Assembly (NCBI GenBank): GCA_017893485.1
Contig: CM030368.1
Location: 175,432,004-175,496,003 of the forward strand
DNA from: Hemerocallis citrina
Taxonomy: Eukaryota; Streptophyta; Magnoliopsida; Asparagales; Asphodelaceae
Direction of reading: 5' to 3'
DNA: 64,000 nt
A program made the position numbers and the translations under genes. Positions within the stretch are counted from its first letter, which is position 1. Every line of letters starts with the position of its first letter. The notes beneath the pieces are model-generated. The model did no database searches. It was not told where the DNA came from and saw nothing but the letters and a program-made list of their open reading frames with translations. Positions 49,508 to 60,588 of the stretch are shown here, piece by piece.

Positions 49508-51604
49508 AACTCCGACACCAGTGTTAGTAGGGAACTTCATTTTCTGGTGGTAGGCCGAGGGAACCGCCTGGAGGGAGTAGAGCCCCGGACAGCCGAGTAT
49601 GGTGTTCTAGGCTGCCTTGACATTCACAACCATGAAGTCCATGGACTCGATTATTCTGTTCGGGGCCGTACCCGCTGTGACATCTAGGGTGACGATCCCC
49701 TCCATTGTCACCGGAACGCCAGAAAATCCATGCAAGGTATATTTGGCTGGCTTTAGCTTTTCACGGGAGAGCTTCAAGTTCTCGAATACCTCCAGGAACA
49801 AGATGTTGACCGAGCTCCCGTTGTCCACGAGGATTCGTCGGGCCTCGAAGTTCGCCATGCAGAGGCTGATAACGAGTGCATCACAATGAGGGAGCCGGAC
49901 TCCCTCCAGATCCTCCCCTGATAAGGAGACAGGAAGTTGCTGGACCTGGGGGGAGAGAGGGCCTTGGACGGTGTTGACATCTCGGACGAATGCCTTGCGA
50001 GAAGTGTTGGATTCTCCTTCCATGAGCCCTCCGGGGATGCAATGCAAGATTGCCTGACCCTCGGGCTCCTCGGGCTCCAGATCCCGCTCGGGGCGTTGTC
50101 GGGGTGCTCAAGGAGGAGGAGAATCCCTCCTGTTTCTTGTATTCCTCTGTTCCCAGATGCCTTCTCTTTTGAATTCCCAGAGGTACCCTCGTTGAATGAG
50201 GGCCTCGATTTCGTCCTTCAGGGCACGGCAACGATCTGTGTCGTACCCGTTGTCCCGGTGGAAGCGGCAGTAGAACCGCTGATCCCTCTTTTTGCTGGTG
50301 TTGTTGGACGGTCAAGGGGGGTACTGCATGAGGTCGCTGTCTTCAATCACTAAGAGGATTGTCGACATGTTCTGTGTCAGCGGAGTGTACCTCTCAAAGC
50401 GGGGGATCGGCAGAACCTTCTTCGCGGCGCCCCCGTCTCTCGGAGCTTTCTTCGCCAGCTCGACCTCGTCGGCCTTGCACTTCCCCTTCCCGAAAACTTC
50501 TTTCTAGTCCTCTGGATTCAGGGTCTCTTCGGCTCGGATGTACTTTTCGACCCGGTTGAGGAGGTCAGGGAAGTCTATCGGGGGCTTCTTTGCCAGGGAG
50601 GCGTTCAGCTGTCCATGTCGGACGTTGTGCCAGAAGACTGCCGAGGCAACCCCAGGGTCGAGGGAGGAGACCGATCTTGCCTCGACGGTGAACCTTCGGA
50701 CGAACACCCGGAGTTACTCCCCTTCCTTCTGCTGGAGGCCAAGTAGGGACGCACTTGTTCTTTCGGCCTTTCGGCTGGTTACGAAGTGGGCGAGGAAGTT
50801 GCCCTCTAGCTGGTCGAAAGAATAGATGGAGCCGGGGGTGAGCTTGGAGAACCATTCCCGAGCCGAACCCCGGAGGGTGGCGGGAAAGGCTCGACACAGG
50901 AAGGGATCCGATGCATTGTGAATCATTATGAGGGTTTTGAAGCCCTCCATGTGATCAGCAGGATCGCCCTCGCCGTCATAGGTCTCGAATTGAGGTGGAC
51001 GAAAATTCCGGGGTATCTCCGCCTGCAGGATGAGGGCAAAGAAAGGAGGTCGGACAGGCCTATACTCCTGAGCCGTCCTTGGGCCACCGTCGCCAAAGTG
51101 GTCGAGGCGATCCTCCATTTCTTGGAGGTGCTTCAAAATGTCGTCATCATACTCCGGTTGGGATTGTTGAGGGGCGAAACACACTGGCCTTGACATCCGA
51201 CCGTGTGTGAGAACAGCGGACGTTCTCATCGATGGGGATCCCTCGGATGACCCCCATGATTTCCTTCCGGAAGTCCTGGAACTCCTGGTGAGTGACCGGA
51301 GCTCGCTCGGCCTGGTTTGGTTGAGCCGGAGGTTGCCGTCCGACGCGGCTGAGCGCTGGCCGCCGTCCTTGGGACGGTTTGGATGGTTCGGGGCCGAGTT
51401 GGAAGCGGCCCCTCCCCTGCTGTGGCTAGCCTGTCGGTTCTGAATTACCCCCCGTAGGTCGGGTTGGATTGGACGGGAGGCACCCTTTTGGAGTCTGTGA
51501 CTGACCCCCGGGTTATTGGATGCTTGAGCGTTGGCGCCGACGCCCTGTGAAGGCACATCCTACCGATGCGCTGAGGTGACAGCTCTCGTGGCTTTGGGAG
51601 CCAT
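49508..51604 (-). pseudogene. Tat gag and protease
   Basis: One continuous minus-strand frame, interrupted only by nonsense codons. It starts at ATG 51604 (MAPKATRAVT); a TAG follows near 51560. The capsid-type region (about 51030-50730) has PRNFRPPQFETYDGEGDP and GSAREWFSKLTPGSI, matching the retrotransposon gag family (PF03732). A TAA at about 50714 and TAG near 50505 follow. A zinc-knuckle-like YCRFHRDNG...DRC region lies near 50250. The protease contains ILVDNGSSVNILF with the catalytic Asp (about 49820), then a flap-like ESMDFMVVNV before TAG near 49608. Gag and protease share one frame, as in Tat elements. Confidence 0.8.
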
Positions 51605-51667
51605 GTGAGCTCGGGTTGACGGGGTACCGTTGATGGCTGAGCTCGGACCAGCGTTTGCAATAGAAAT

Positions 51668-51685
51668 TTCCCACAGACGGCGCCA
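51668..51685 (-). promoter_or_regulatory. Primer-binding site of the Tat element
   Basis: Reading inward from the 5' LTR on the minus strand, after GGT comes TGGCGCCGTCTGTGGGAA. TGGCGCC-type sites are usual in the Tat/Athila branch. I have not verified which tRNA pairs with it. Confidence 0.7.
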
Positions 51686-51688
51686 ACC

Positions 51689-52237
51689 TGATGCGGTTTG
51701 TTTTTGGGAGGCATGTGAATGCACCAGGTATGAGTTCTTACTCGATTTGTATTGATGGAGCAAGCTCCTATGCAGACGACCCTCGGCCGGATGAACGGTG
51801 CGGAAGTCGGCTCGGGGGGCTCGGATCCGAGGTCTCGTGTACCTACAGACGGTCTAGGAACACCGGGGTTGGTCCCGGTGGCAGACCCTCGGACGATCTA
51901 GTCAGCTACTGAGAGAGAGTAACAGTAACTAGGGTTTGAGTGGGAAAAGATCGATTACCTGGATCAAGGGGTAGGAGTCTGGTATTTATAAGAGAACCCA
52001 ACCGGGTCTGGACCCGTTTGGGGCCGGGTCTGGATCCAGTTGCCCATGGGGTTGAAGCGGTAGAAATCCGGACGGTATAGGGCTGACGTGGCAAGGGCCC
52101 GGGCGGTTTCTGGACTGACGTGGCAGAGGTCCGGACGGTTTTCTAGTACTGACGTGGTAGATCTGGATGATCTTGAGGCACGCACATTTTAAGAAAATTC
52201 TGTGTCCATGAGGGACCACGTCATCCAACCCATATCA
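51689..52237 (-). repeat. 5' LTR of the Tat element
   Basis: 549 bp, partner of 24679-25228. TATA box on the minus strand at about 51981-51991. It has an 11-bp stretch near 51754 and about 23 bp near 52012 that the 3' LTR lacks. Followed by the CTCTC duplication. Confidence 0.93.
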
Positions 52238-52242
52238 CTCTC

Positions 52243-52493
52243 TTTAAAATCGGAGATGATTTGGATGACATGAACTGAGTTGGATTCTTTTTCAACAATT
52301 TAAACATGGTAGCCATTTGAAGAAAATAAACGTCATTTTCCTCCATATTTTATTTGGAGCTGGGAGACCGCAAGTAGGAACACTGTTCTACTTATTTAAT
52401 TACTTTCTCTTTCCTCTCATGCTCCAGGGTACTAGCTGGCCATTAGATCAATACCATGATTCACTTTTTCTTTCTCATGTTCCTTATAAATCA
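52243..52493. other. Non-coding flank of the Tat element
   Basis: AT-rich sequence continuing from the left flank at 24678. No gene or repeat is recognised. Confidence 0.4.
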
Positions 52494-52860
52494 CTAGTAA
52501 ATACATGTGCAATGCAAGTTCGAACAATTTTCTTTTATTTTCTATTCACGTGCTGTGCACGTGAAAAACTGAAGGGATAACGAAAAGGTAAAAAAAGAAA
52601 AAATTGTTATGGACCAGTTCGGTAAATATTTTCGAAAGTGGACCAGTTTGGTAAATAATTTCGGAAGTGGATTCACGTGCTGTGCACGTGAAAAAATTGA
52701 AGGGATAATAAAAAGTAAAAAGAAAAAATTGTTATGGACCAGTTCGGTAAATATTTTCGAAAGTAGACCAGTTTAGTAAATAATTTCAAAAGTGGATCAG
52801 TTTGGCAATTATTTGTGTTGAGGACAAAATACACAGGGTTTCTCCCATTATAGTAGTAGA
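52494..52860 (-). mobile_element. Non-autonomous Helitron, 367 bp
   Basis: On the minus strand it begins TCTACTACTATAATGGGAG and ends ...TATTTACTAG, preceded by the imperfect hairpin 'cttgcattgcacatg' about 10 bp before CTAG. The flanking bases are A and T, as expected for Helitron insertion between A and T without duplication. It has no helicase/Rep coding. Two copies of CACGTGCTGTGCACGTG and tandem 'ggaccagttcggtaaatatt' units lie inside. Confidence 0.75.
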
Positions 52861-53024
52861 TATGAACTGAGTTATGTACATATTCATGTTACAGTTGAGT
52901 TACCCCTCAACCAAATCGTTTCTAATGTCTTCCGTTTTCATGAATTTTGTTGCTCTACAGTACTCTTGATTCCTTGAACCTTGGGATTTAAATTCATTCC
53001 ATCCAAACACATCATAAGCCGAAT

Positions 53025-53338
53025 TAGGGATGTAAAATTAACAGGACGGTCTGTCGTCTGTCCGAATCCGGCTCGAAAAATGGCTCGACCGTGGACGATC
53101 CGAACTATTATACGAACCGAACTTAAACAAATTATTAGATCCGATGTTTTACCGAGCTCGAGCCGGACATAAGTCCGTCCGACTATTATTGTGGTACAAT
53201 ACTTTACCGAACTGAGCCCGGACTAAAAAAAATTTGTCCGACTTTGACCGAGCCGGACATAAGCCCGTCCGAATAGAATTTAAGTCCAATCATGAACATA
53301 TGGCTCTCCGATCCCATCCAGTCCGATTTACGGCCCTA
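53025..53338. mobile_element. hAT-like MITE, 314 bp
   Basis: Ends TAGGGATGTAAA and TTTACGGCCCTA form an imperfect inverted repeat. The flanks agcc/gaat (53017-53024) and accc/gaat (53339-53346) match at 7 of 8 positions, the duplication size of hAT elements. The body is rich in 'ccgagccggacataag' type repeats. Confidence 0.65.
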
Positions 53339-53406
53339 ACCCGAATATTCATCATTGCCAAAATCCTGCCCCCTACCCTCGTATTAAATACCCGTGCATC
53401 TTTGAC

Positions 53407-54055
53407 TTTTTCCCCGAAATGATCCACTTTGAAAGTATTTACCAAACTAACCCAATTTTGAAACTATTTACCAAATTAACTTACTTGCAATCTGAGATAG
53501 CAAGTCTAGTTCAAATGAACTCGCTATCTCAAATAGCGAATATAGTTGTACTCATTTTTCAGAAATTTTTTAATATACAATTTCGACCTGAAATGTATAC
53601 AATTACACTCGCTATCTGAGATAGCGAGTTCATTTGAACTAGACTCTCTATTTCATATAGCGAGTGTAGTTGTATACATTTCATATTCAATTTTTTTCTG
53701 AAAAAATGAGTACAACTGATATAGCGAGTCTAGTTCAAATAAACTCGCTATCTCAAATAGCGAGTGTAGTTATATATAAATTTCAGGTATAAATTGTATT
53801 TTAAAATTCCTCTGAAAAAATGAGTACAACTACACTTGCTATCTTAGATAATGAGTTTAGCGAGTGTAGTTGTATATATTTTAGGCAGTAATTGTGTGTT
53901 CAAAATTTCTCTGAAAAATAAGTACAACTATACTCGCTATCTGAGATAATGAGTTTATTTGAATCAGAAGTAGGTAAGTCAAATTGGTAAATAGTTTCAA
54001 AAGTGGGTTAGTATGGTAAATACTTTCAAACAGTGGATCATGTTGGAAAAATTCT
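53407..54055. mobile_element. Foldback element with internal palindrome array
   Basis: Long imperfect inverted repeats: 'gatccactttgaaagtattt' at 53421 is mirrored by 'aaatactttcaaacagtgga' ending near 54038, and the pairing extends inward through 'ctatttaccaa'. Between them are several copies of the near-palindrome ctcgctatct/agatagcgag, separated by 'ttcatttgaacta' and 'gtagttgta'. No coding. The target duplication is not resolved. Confidence 0.65.
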
Positions 54056-54214
54056 GCATTTTTCAACCACGTTGCAAGCTTGTATGGGCATGGATGAGTT
54101 GCACCTGAAACTCATGTGTATCCCAATGTAAACTTGTATTAGCCTGTATTAGTTATTGTTGATGATTGAATAGTGAGCTCCGGCAATCACTTCTAACAAT
54201 AGCGTAACTACTAA

Positions 54215-55156
54215 GAGCATCTGTAGTCGTTTGCTATTTATGGATAATATGCATGTTATCCATAAAAAGTCGCTGCAGTCGTTAGCTATTTATCCATATT
54301 TTGGATAAATCGCTACAGTAGATTGCTATATTTGACAATCCGTATAGAGCATATGCATATTTGGCTAACGGCACATCATGTGCCGTCCCAAAAAAAAAAT
54401 TATTTTTTTTTTCGTCGGACGGCACATAATGTGCCGTCCCATTCGTAAATAATATATTTTATTTAATTATAAATCCCAAACCGGAATTAAAAAATCCAAA
54501 AAAGCCCCCCACCCCGGACGGCACATTGTGTGCCGTCTCACCCTTCCCCATATGTCGGACGGCACATTATGTGCCGTCCCATTGTTCTTTTTTTAATTAG
54601 TATTAATAGTATTAATTAGTGTCTATATTAGTTTTAATTAGTATTAATAGTATTAATTAGTGTCTATATTAGTATTAATTAGTGTCTATAATCTGCAGAG
54701 TGTCTATATTAGTATTAATTAGTATTAATAGTATTAATTAGTGTCTATATTAGTATTAATTAGTGTCTATAATCTGCAGTCTATATTAGTATTAATTAGT
54801 ATTAGCGGTGTTAATTTTGGATGAGTGTGGGACGGCACATTATGTGCCGTCCAGGATTTAAGGGGGGCAAATTTTTTTTGTTTTTTCTGGTCAGACGGCA
54901 CATCATGTGCCGTCTCGCCTATAAAAAAAAAAAAAAAAAATTATTTCAGCGTTCGGACGGCACATTATGTGCCGTCCCACCTGATTTTTAATTTTTTTGT
55001 ATTTTTTTATCTTCAGACGGCACATCATGTGCCGTCGCGTATTTTAATATGAATAGAAAGCTAAAATATAGCTCTCAACGACTGCAGCAAAACTACAATA
55101 TCTATATCTATTTATCCATATATCCATATTTTACCATTCAACGACTACAGATGCTC
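54215..55156. mobile_element. Tourist-like MITE 1 with eight palindromes
   Basis: Terminal inverted repeats GAGCATCTGTAGTCGTT and AACGACTACAGATGCTC are perfect over 17 bp. The 3-bp duplication TAA (54212-54214 and 55157-55159) is of the PIF/Harbinger type. Inside, eight copies of a near-perfect palindrome (ACGGCACATNATGTGCCGT) occur near 54370, 54417, 54518, 54558, 54832, 54894, 54957 and 55017, plus an AT-rich 'attaattagtgtctatatta' tandem repeat (54595-54800). Confidence 0.85.
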
Positions 55157-55269
55157 TAATGAGGGTTTCCACAAATTTTTTAACCTTGGGGTGTTTACTT
55201 AAGTTACAACGAGTGAACAAACATTCTCGAATTGAAATGGAATATCCTAGTCCAGGAATACATAATTTA

Positions 55270-55642
55270 TTTTTTTTGATTAAACGGATGGAGTCTTGCG
55301 ACTCCAGCCAAGCAAGCAATAATATTGATCAAAAGCTGTGCAAATAAAGTTTTACGAGCCGTAAAACACAAATCTACAGACACCTGAACTGGAAAGCACA
55401 TCGCCTGAAGAGCAAGGCAAAATAATACAGATACAAAAACAACTCGACCCAATAGAACAACAGACAGGTAGACGACGCCAGGATCGCAGGAAACAACTGG
55501 AATGAGGGGACTGCGACCATCCAAATATCGCTCTCAAACGCAACCAATCGAGCAAATACAGCAAAGGAGAGACGCGCCTAGATACGACCAAACGGCCGCA
55601 GGAGGTCAACCTGTCTGCGAAGCTGTACTCGATGCGGCAAAA
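55270..55642 (-). mobile_element. 5'-truncated LINE tail with 15-bp target duplication
   Basis: A perfect 15-bp duplication GGAATACATAATTTA flanks it (55255-55269 and 55643-55657). A T-run at the left end is the A-tail of a minus-strand insertion, preceded on that strand by 'aaaactttatttgcac'. Long duplications plus an A-tail are the signature of target-primed reverse transcription. No RT motif remains. Confidence 0.8.
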
Positions 55643-55828
55643 GGAATACATAATTTAAAAACAATTTATCACAAGACATAGAAATATTAAAATGTTATAG
55701 TACATATTGGAGTTAATGATGAGATACCTGATCACAGTTATATAGGGAGCCTTGTTTTTTGGATACTATTTAGAACCCCTAGAGGATAGAGACATGGACA
55801 AGTCAGACCGGTTTTAAATAGAGGCTTA

Positions 55829-56618
55829 GAGCATCCACAGTCGTCTGCTATATACCCAAAATATGAAAAATATAGAAAAAATCGAGCTGCAGTCGTTGTC
55901 TAAAAACCCAAAATTTGGGTGTACGATGAACAGTGGCGTGCCAAATATAGCCGGCGATCTGGCCAAATGGAAAATATAGCTCACGGCAGATTAAAATCCG
56001 TCCGATCTAATTAACGGCAAATAATCGTCCGTCCCGTACATAAAGTACTGTTTCCAATGATTAAGAATTCTTCGGGAAAAAAAATTAAAAATTTTAAAAA
56101 AAAAAATTTTAAAAAAAAGTCAAGCGACGGTGAATAATATGCCGTGTAATATAATTAACGGTGTATTATCATCCGTTGTAGGGTTTTTTTAAAAAAAAAA
56201 AAAAAAATTTCAACGAAGTCAACCCACGGTAGATAGTATGCCGTTAATTACATTACACGGGGTATTATCATCCGTTGTAGGGTTTTTTTTTAAAAAAAAA
56301 AAAAATGTAAAAACCACCCAATCTCAATGCAAGCTTGTTGTACACGTCACTGAACAATGACGGGCCATTATCAACCGTCCCAGGCCCTTTCTTGATTTTT
56401 TTTTTTTTTAATTATTTTTTGTCTTCTAGTGCAATTAAAAAAAAAAAAAAAAATTAAAAAAATTGGAACGGACGATTATACTCCGTCATTCTTAATGGAC
56501 GGATAATAATCTACCGTCCGGCTATTTTTTGGCTTTCAACGACTGCAGCAACATTCCTTTTTTCCTATTTCTAAAATGCTATATACCCAAAAATTGGAAA
56601 GAACGACTGTGGATACTC
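55829..56618. mobile_element. Tourist-like MITE 2
   Basis: Ends GAGCATCCACAGTCGT and ACGACTGTGGATACTC form an inverted repeat with one mismatch; the TTA duplication lies at 55826-55828 and 56619-56621. The interior has diverged inverted motifs ('aacggtgtattatcatccgt', 'acggacgattatactccgtc') and long A/T tracts. It is related in design to MITE 1 but with different palindrome sequence. Confidence 0.8.
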
Positions 56619-56621
56619 TTA

Positions 56622-57114
56622 GCATGGAGGAGGATAATTATTAGATCAGGCCAGGCTATGCGGGAGTGAGTCAAATTATCTGTATCTTCATTTATGTACT
56701 AGAGGTTCGAGTTTGTATTTATCGTTTTTGAATTAGGTATAAATGTAGATTACTAGCTATATAATATGTTTTACTTTATTTTGTTAATTTTTTTATTAAT
56801 GAAGAGATGAAGATATTATTTTTATTATATAAAAAATGGATTTATGACAAAACTGGCCCTTGGAATTTCTGGTCGGATTTCTCATCGGATTTCTCAATAT
56901 TCAACTACCAAAATAAATCAAAATGCCAAACACAAATAAAGTGCATATCAATTTCCTATATTTTACTACCAAGACAAAAATTCTGGTTATTTCCGATTTC
57001 TACAATTTTCACACAAATCCAGCATCTGACGTGGCAGACTAGAAAGAGCATTTCTCGGGGTCAAAGTAAGTTTTACCAACTACTGTACCACACTACCACA
57101 GTCAATGAACTGTA
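56622..57114. other. AT-rich spacer
   Basis: No gene is seen; a 102-codon open stretch at 56807-57115 has no domain features and low-complexity composition. Confidence 0.4.
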
Positions 57115-57593
57115 GGAGCATCGTTAGCTAAAAATGCATATGCATAATTTCACACTAGACGCTGCATTTGTTAGGCATTCTGTCATTTTTTTCATTCTTT
57201 TCGTTACAGTAAAAAGTTAAAGATAGCATGCGATATAACAATATGTATATTATGCGTAATGAAACATCATGTTTCGTTTAGATTATTTATATACTTTTTA
57301 AATTCTCGGAAGAAACATGAAGAAAAAAAACCAGTACAAAAAAATTGATGTTCGTCCAATGCATTTTCACATGCGTCCCATTCTCTTTATTTTTCAACCC
57401 TTCAAATCTTTGATCCGACGATTGGTTTAGACGCAACGGCTCTTCCTACATACAACGGCTATATTTGAAAATTTTTGCCTATATATTGGCTCCATTCTTG
57501 TAACCAATTCAATGAAAAAAGAGATATCTCTAACTCTATTATCCAGAAAAATTACATCTCTCTGTCTCCTTCTATAAAATTTGTAAGATAGTA

Positions 57594-58506
57594 ATGGCAA
57601 GTCGTAGTGCAAGAGGGAGATCTTACACAACTCAAGAAGATGTTGTGCTCTATCAAGTGTCAATTTGTATAACACAAGATCCCTTGGTTGGTACTATCAA
57701 TCCGGAGCATAGTTTCGGGAGCGAGTTTTGTCTACTTTCACGGTGTTATTAGGGACTCCGACCGACCGAACAGTAAGCTCCGTTACAAGTCGCTTCCAAT
57801 TATTTTCTAAAGAAGTAGCCATGTTCATTGTGAAGTTGGGTTCTGTAACAATTAGAGCGGCTAGTGGAACTACCGAGGCCGATAAAGTATGTACAAATTA
57901 TCAGATATTTAGTAGAATTTATCTTTAAATTTAGTAAATGATAAAGTACTGATCTATTAAATATTGTCATGGGTGCGCGATGCAAAAGTCGAATATTTGC
58001 AAAAATCATAAAAAGCTTTCAAGTTTGAAGAATGTTATGATATGCTAAAGGATCAACCGAAATTTTCCTTGCGTCCTACACAAGTATTTAATTGAGTCAT
58101 GGGTTCCCAATCTTGGGAAGGTGGCAGTAGCCAAAATTCACCCTCAATAAATAACTCAGATTCAGACATACCGGTTGACATGGAATCGCCTATCACTCTA
58201 ACCCGACCACCCGGTAGAAAAGCACAGAAGAGAAAAGGAAAAAGTCTGGCCGAATCATTTGAATATTCTCAAATGGTAGAAGAAACCAAAAGTTTCAATG
58301 CTATGTATAAAGAAAGCCAAGATAGGAGGAATTTGGCCACCAAAATGAAGATTGTCATTAAGCAGAAAGACTATGAACTGAAAGAACGAATGGAGGAAGG
58401 TCGCATTATGAGTCTTGACCTTAGCAATTTACCGGATAGTCAACATTATTATTTCATGTGTAGACAAATTGAAATATTGCAAAAACGAGGTTATAGTAAG
58501 GGGTAA
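57594..58506 (+). pseudogene. Harbinger ORF1 (Myb/SANT-like DNA-binding partner), copy 1
   Basis: ATG at 57594 gives MASRSARGRSYTTQEDVVLY, the start of the Myb/SANT-like domain typical of Pong ORF1 and related plant proteins. A frameshift near 57700 moves the rest of the domain (RVLSTFTVLLGTP, SSVTSRFQLFSKE) to another frame. An intron-like GTATGT begins at about 57890. After it come FKFEECYDMLKDQPKFSL, a TGA near 58094, then an open 135-codon frame (58099-58506) with a Pro/Lys-rich GRKAQKRKGK segment and a charged helical C-terminus. The domain order matches copy 2. It was probably a nuclear DNA-binding cofactor of the transposase; this copy is broken. Confidence 0.75.
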
Positions 58507-58814
58507 ACAACTTTTATTCGAAGCTTATAAATTAGACGCTTTATTCAATGTAATGTGAAATTTTTAATTGGGCTTCTTCTGTCTCCTTCTTTATTTGTAA
58601 TGTGTTGCATTCAAATATTTGTACTTTTTTTCACAATTAATGTTTTGTTTCCTGCTTTAATTTTTAATGTGTTCGATTCATATATTACATAACATAAACA
58701 TATTTAGCAACGTATTACATTCATATAATATTCTCGATTTGAAATACATTAAATTCAAAAAAATATGCAGATAACAAAATACTACAATTAAACTCTGAAA
58801 CATTTACATTTTGC

Positions 58815-59984
58815 CTATTCCACATCTCCATATTGGGACCAAATATGCTCCACCAAATTTTGACGTAGTGCATGATGTTTTTGTCTATCATTTAATATCA
58901 CATTACGAACCATTCGGGCTCCCTAATCAACATGTGCACCTCGGTTAGGTACAATCACTATTGCATCCTGTATTTGATCATAATTGTTATCACCTATGTT
59001 ATCTTCACGTTCATCCTCAACAATCATATTCTGTAGAATTATACATATTTTAATGATATATGAAAGAGTATCTGCATCCTATATACGCGCTGGGCCCTTC
59101 ACAATTGTGAAGCGTGCTTGTAAAACTTCGAAAGCGCGTTCTACATCTTTGCGGGCACCTTCTTGCATTTCTGCAAATTTCTTCTTCTTTTGAGTATCCG
59201 GGGCAGAGTAAGTTTTCACTATAGTCGTCAAGGGCGGGTATATACCATCCGCCAAATAGTATCCCATATTATATATGTGGTTGTTGATTACAAAATTTGC
59301 AAGCGGTGCACACCCATCAAGAATTTCATCAAATATAGTAGAATGATTGAGCACATTCAGATTATTATTCCAGCCTGACATTCTAAAGAAAGAATGCCAA
59401 AAGCAAAGATCATATGATGCGACAGCTTCAAAAATAATTGTTGGTTCCCTTACATGTCCTGTATATTGTTCGTGTCATGCAACTGGACAATTCTTCCACT
59501 TCCAATGCACACAGTCTACACTACCCAACATGCCGGGTAAACCCCTGCCTTCATTTTCTTGGAGGAGTCGTGCTACATCGGTGGGAGTAGGTTTCCGCAT
59601 ATACTGGTTCCCAAATAGCTTGACAATTGCAGAACAAAATCGACGTAAAGTCTTCAACACAGTAGTTTCGCCAATTCGTAAGTATTCGTCGACAACATCC
59701 ACTACGCCTCTATATGCTAAACATCGTAGCACAACTGTTATTTTCTGATGCGGCGTAAATCCAACATTTTTACACGCATCTTGTTGTTGAATAAAGTACT
59801 GATCGTATCCCACAATAGCAATGAGTATACGATTGAAAAGGTCTCGCCGCATACGAAAACATCGACGAAAAATGGTATCGTTGTATATTGGATTTTCAGC
59901 TCCTAAAGCACCGTGCGGCTCACAAACCCATCCCTTCCTTCGTCTGACTCCCATCACAGATTTAAGATTTATTAAAACGTGCAA
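58815..59984 (-). pseudogene. PIF/Harbinger transposase, copy 1 (nearly complete)
   Basis: On the minus strand from 59984 (a second ATG, MGVRRRKGW, is about 30 bases in) the frame shows the helix block FRRCFRMRRDLFNRI, a helix-turn-helix-like region (TVLRCLAYRG...DEYLRIGETTVLKTL), then DDE motifs: LGSVDCVHW, YLADGIYPP and KDVERAFEVLQARF. It ends in a LVEHIWSQYGDVE tail and stop at 58815. Only three nonsense codons interrupt it (near 59476, 59080 and 58923); at least two lie where Trp is expected. No frameshift is evident, so this is a far younger relic than the 20.7-22 kb copy. It cuts and pastes DNA when intact, using ORF1 as partner. Confidence 0.88.
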
Positions 59985-60000
59985 CGAACGTGATAAATTT

Positions 60001-60334
60001 CGATTGTGTAATTAACCAAAACTAAACCAATATTAACTTAGTCTATGTCGTACTAATTGTGTTTGTTCAAATTAACATATAGTTCAAAATGCATGAATGG
60101 GATATGCGATGATAGTAACATTGTCATATTATTCGATACATCGAAATATGGTGAATAATATTGTATATAGACGGATTTATGATTTTAGTTTCATGCCAAT
60201 GTGACATTGTGATTGATTTTGTTTGATATTGAAAAATTTGAAGTTAGACATTGTTAATTGTATAATTATTTTATATCAATTTTAAGGTAAATTTGATATA
60301 TATATAATTAAACATGTAGGATTCTATTTGATAT
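60001..60334. other. AT-rich spacer between transposase and PMD gene
   Basis: No gene is seen. It would hold both 5' flanks, as the two genes diverge here. Confidence 0.4.
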
Positions 60335-60475
60335 TACATTTGGCACGAACGTGGGATATGCCCCGAAGAAGGGAGTAGTAGTAGACCTCCTACAAATCGA
60401 AAAGGGCCACAGACATGTTACGGACATCTTCCCAAAAAATCTAGCCGTGGTGGACAGAGACGTAGCAATGTAAGA
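60335..60475 (+). other. Possible upstream exon fragment
   Basis: A short open stretch reading CPEEGSSSRPPTNRKGPQTC and ending before GTAAGA (about 60470). It may be an upstream exon of the PMD gene, whose next segment starts after TTTTTAG near 60553. Unrecognised and weak. Confidence 0.25.
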
Positions 60476-60588
60476 TGATTTGATATTTATTTCATACGTT
60501 TAATTTTAACATCAATAAAATTATAAATTTATATGTTTATTTGTAATTTTTAGGTGTAGGATGAGGCGGGTCTTCTTCGCCAAATCAA

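Larger units (their letters stand above)
24679..52237 (-). mobile_element. Complete Tat-lineage Ty3/gypsy retrotransposon carrying two nested insertions
   Basis: Both LTRs begin (plus-strand view) TGATGCGG and end CCCATATCA. Perfect CTCTC duplications flank the whole at 24674-24678 and 52238-52242. In element order from right to left: 5' LTR, primer-binding site, gag-protease, reverse transcriptase, RNase H, second RNase H, integrase, tandem arrays, antisense ORF, more arrays, 3' LTR. A second RNase H after the first and an extra antisense ORF between pol and the 3' LTR are hallmarks of the Tat group. Present length is 27,559 bp; removing S2, S3 and their duplicated bases gives about 15.9 kb. 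The two LTRs differ at roughly 40 aligned positions by eye (about 8%) plus three indels, so insertion is not recent. Confidence 0.93.
57115..60000. mobile_element. PIF/Harbinger element, copy 1 (right end not found)
   Basis: Contains ORF1 on the plus strand and transposase on the minus strand, converging. A plausible left terminus GGAGCATCGTTAGCTA starts at 57115; its GAGCATC start is shared with both MITEs to the left. No matching inverted copy was found before the PMD gene, so the right end may be lost or lie further right. The true right boundary is therefore uncertain. Confidence 0.6.

Noticed and set aside
24679..52237. Endogenous pararetrovirus
   Set aside because: Perfect 5-bp duplications, two LTRs, integrase and a Tat-type second RNase H show an LTR retrotransposon; no movement-protein signature was seen.
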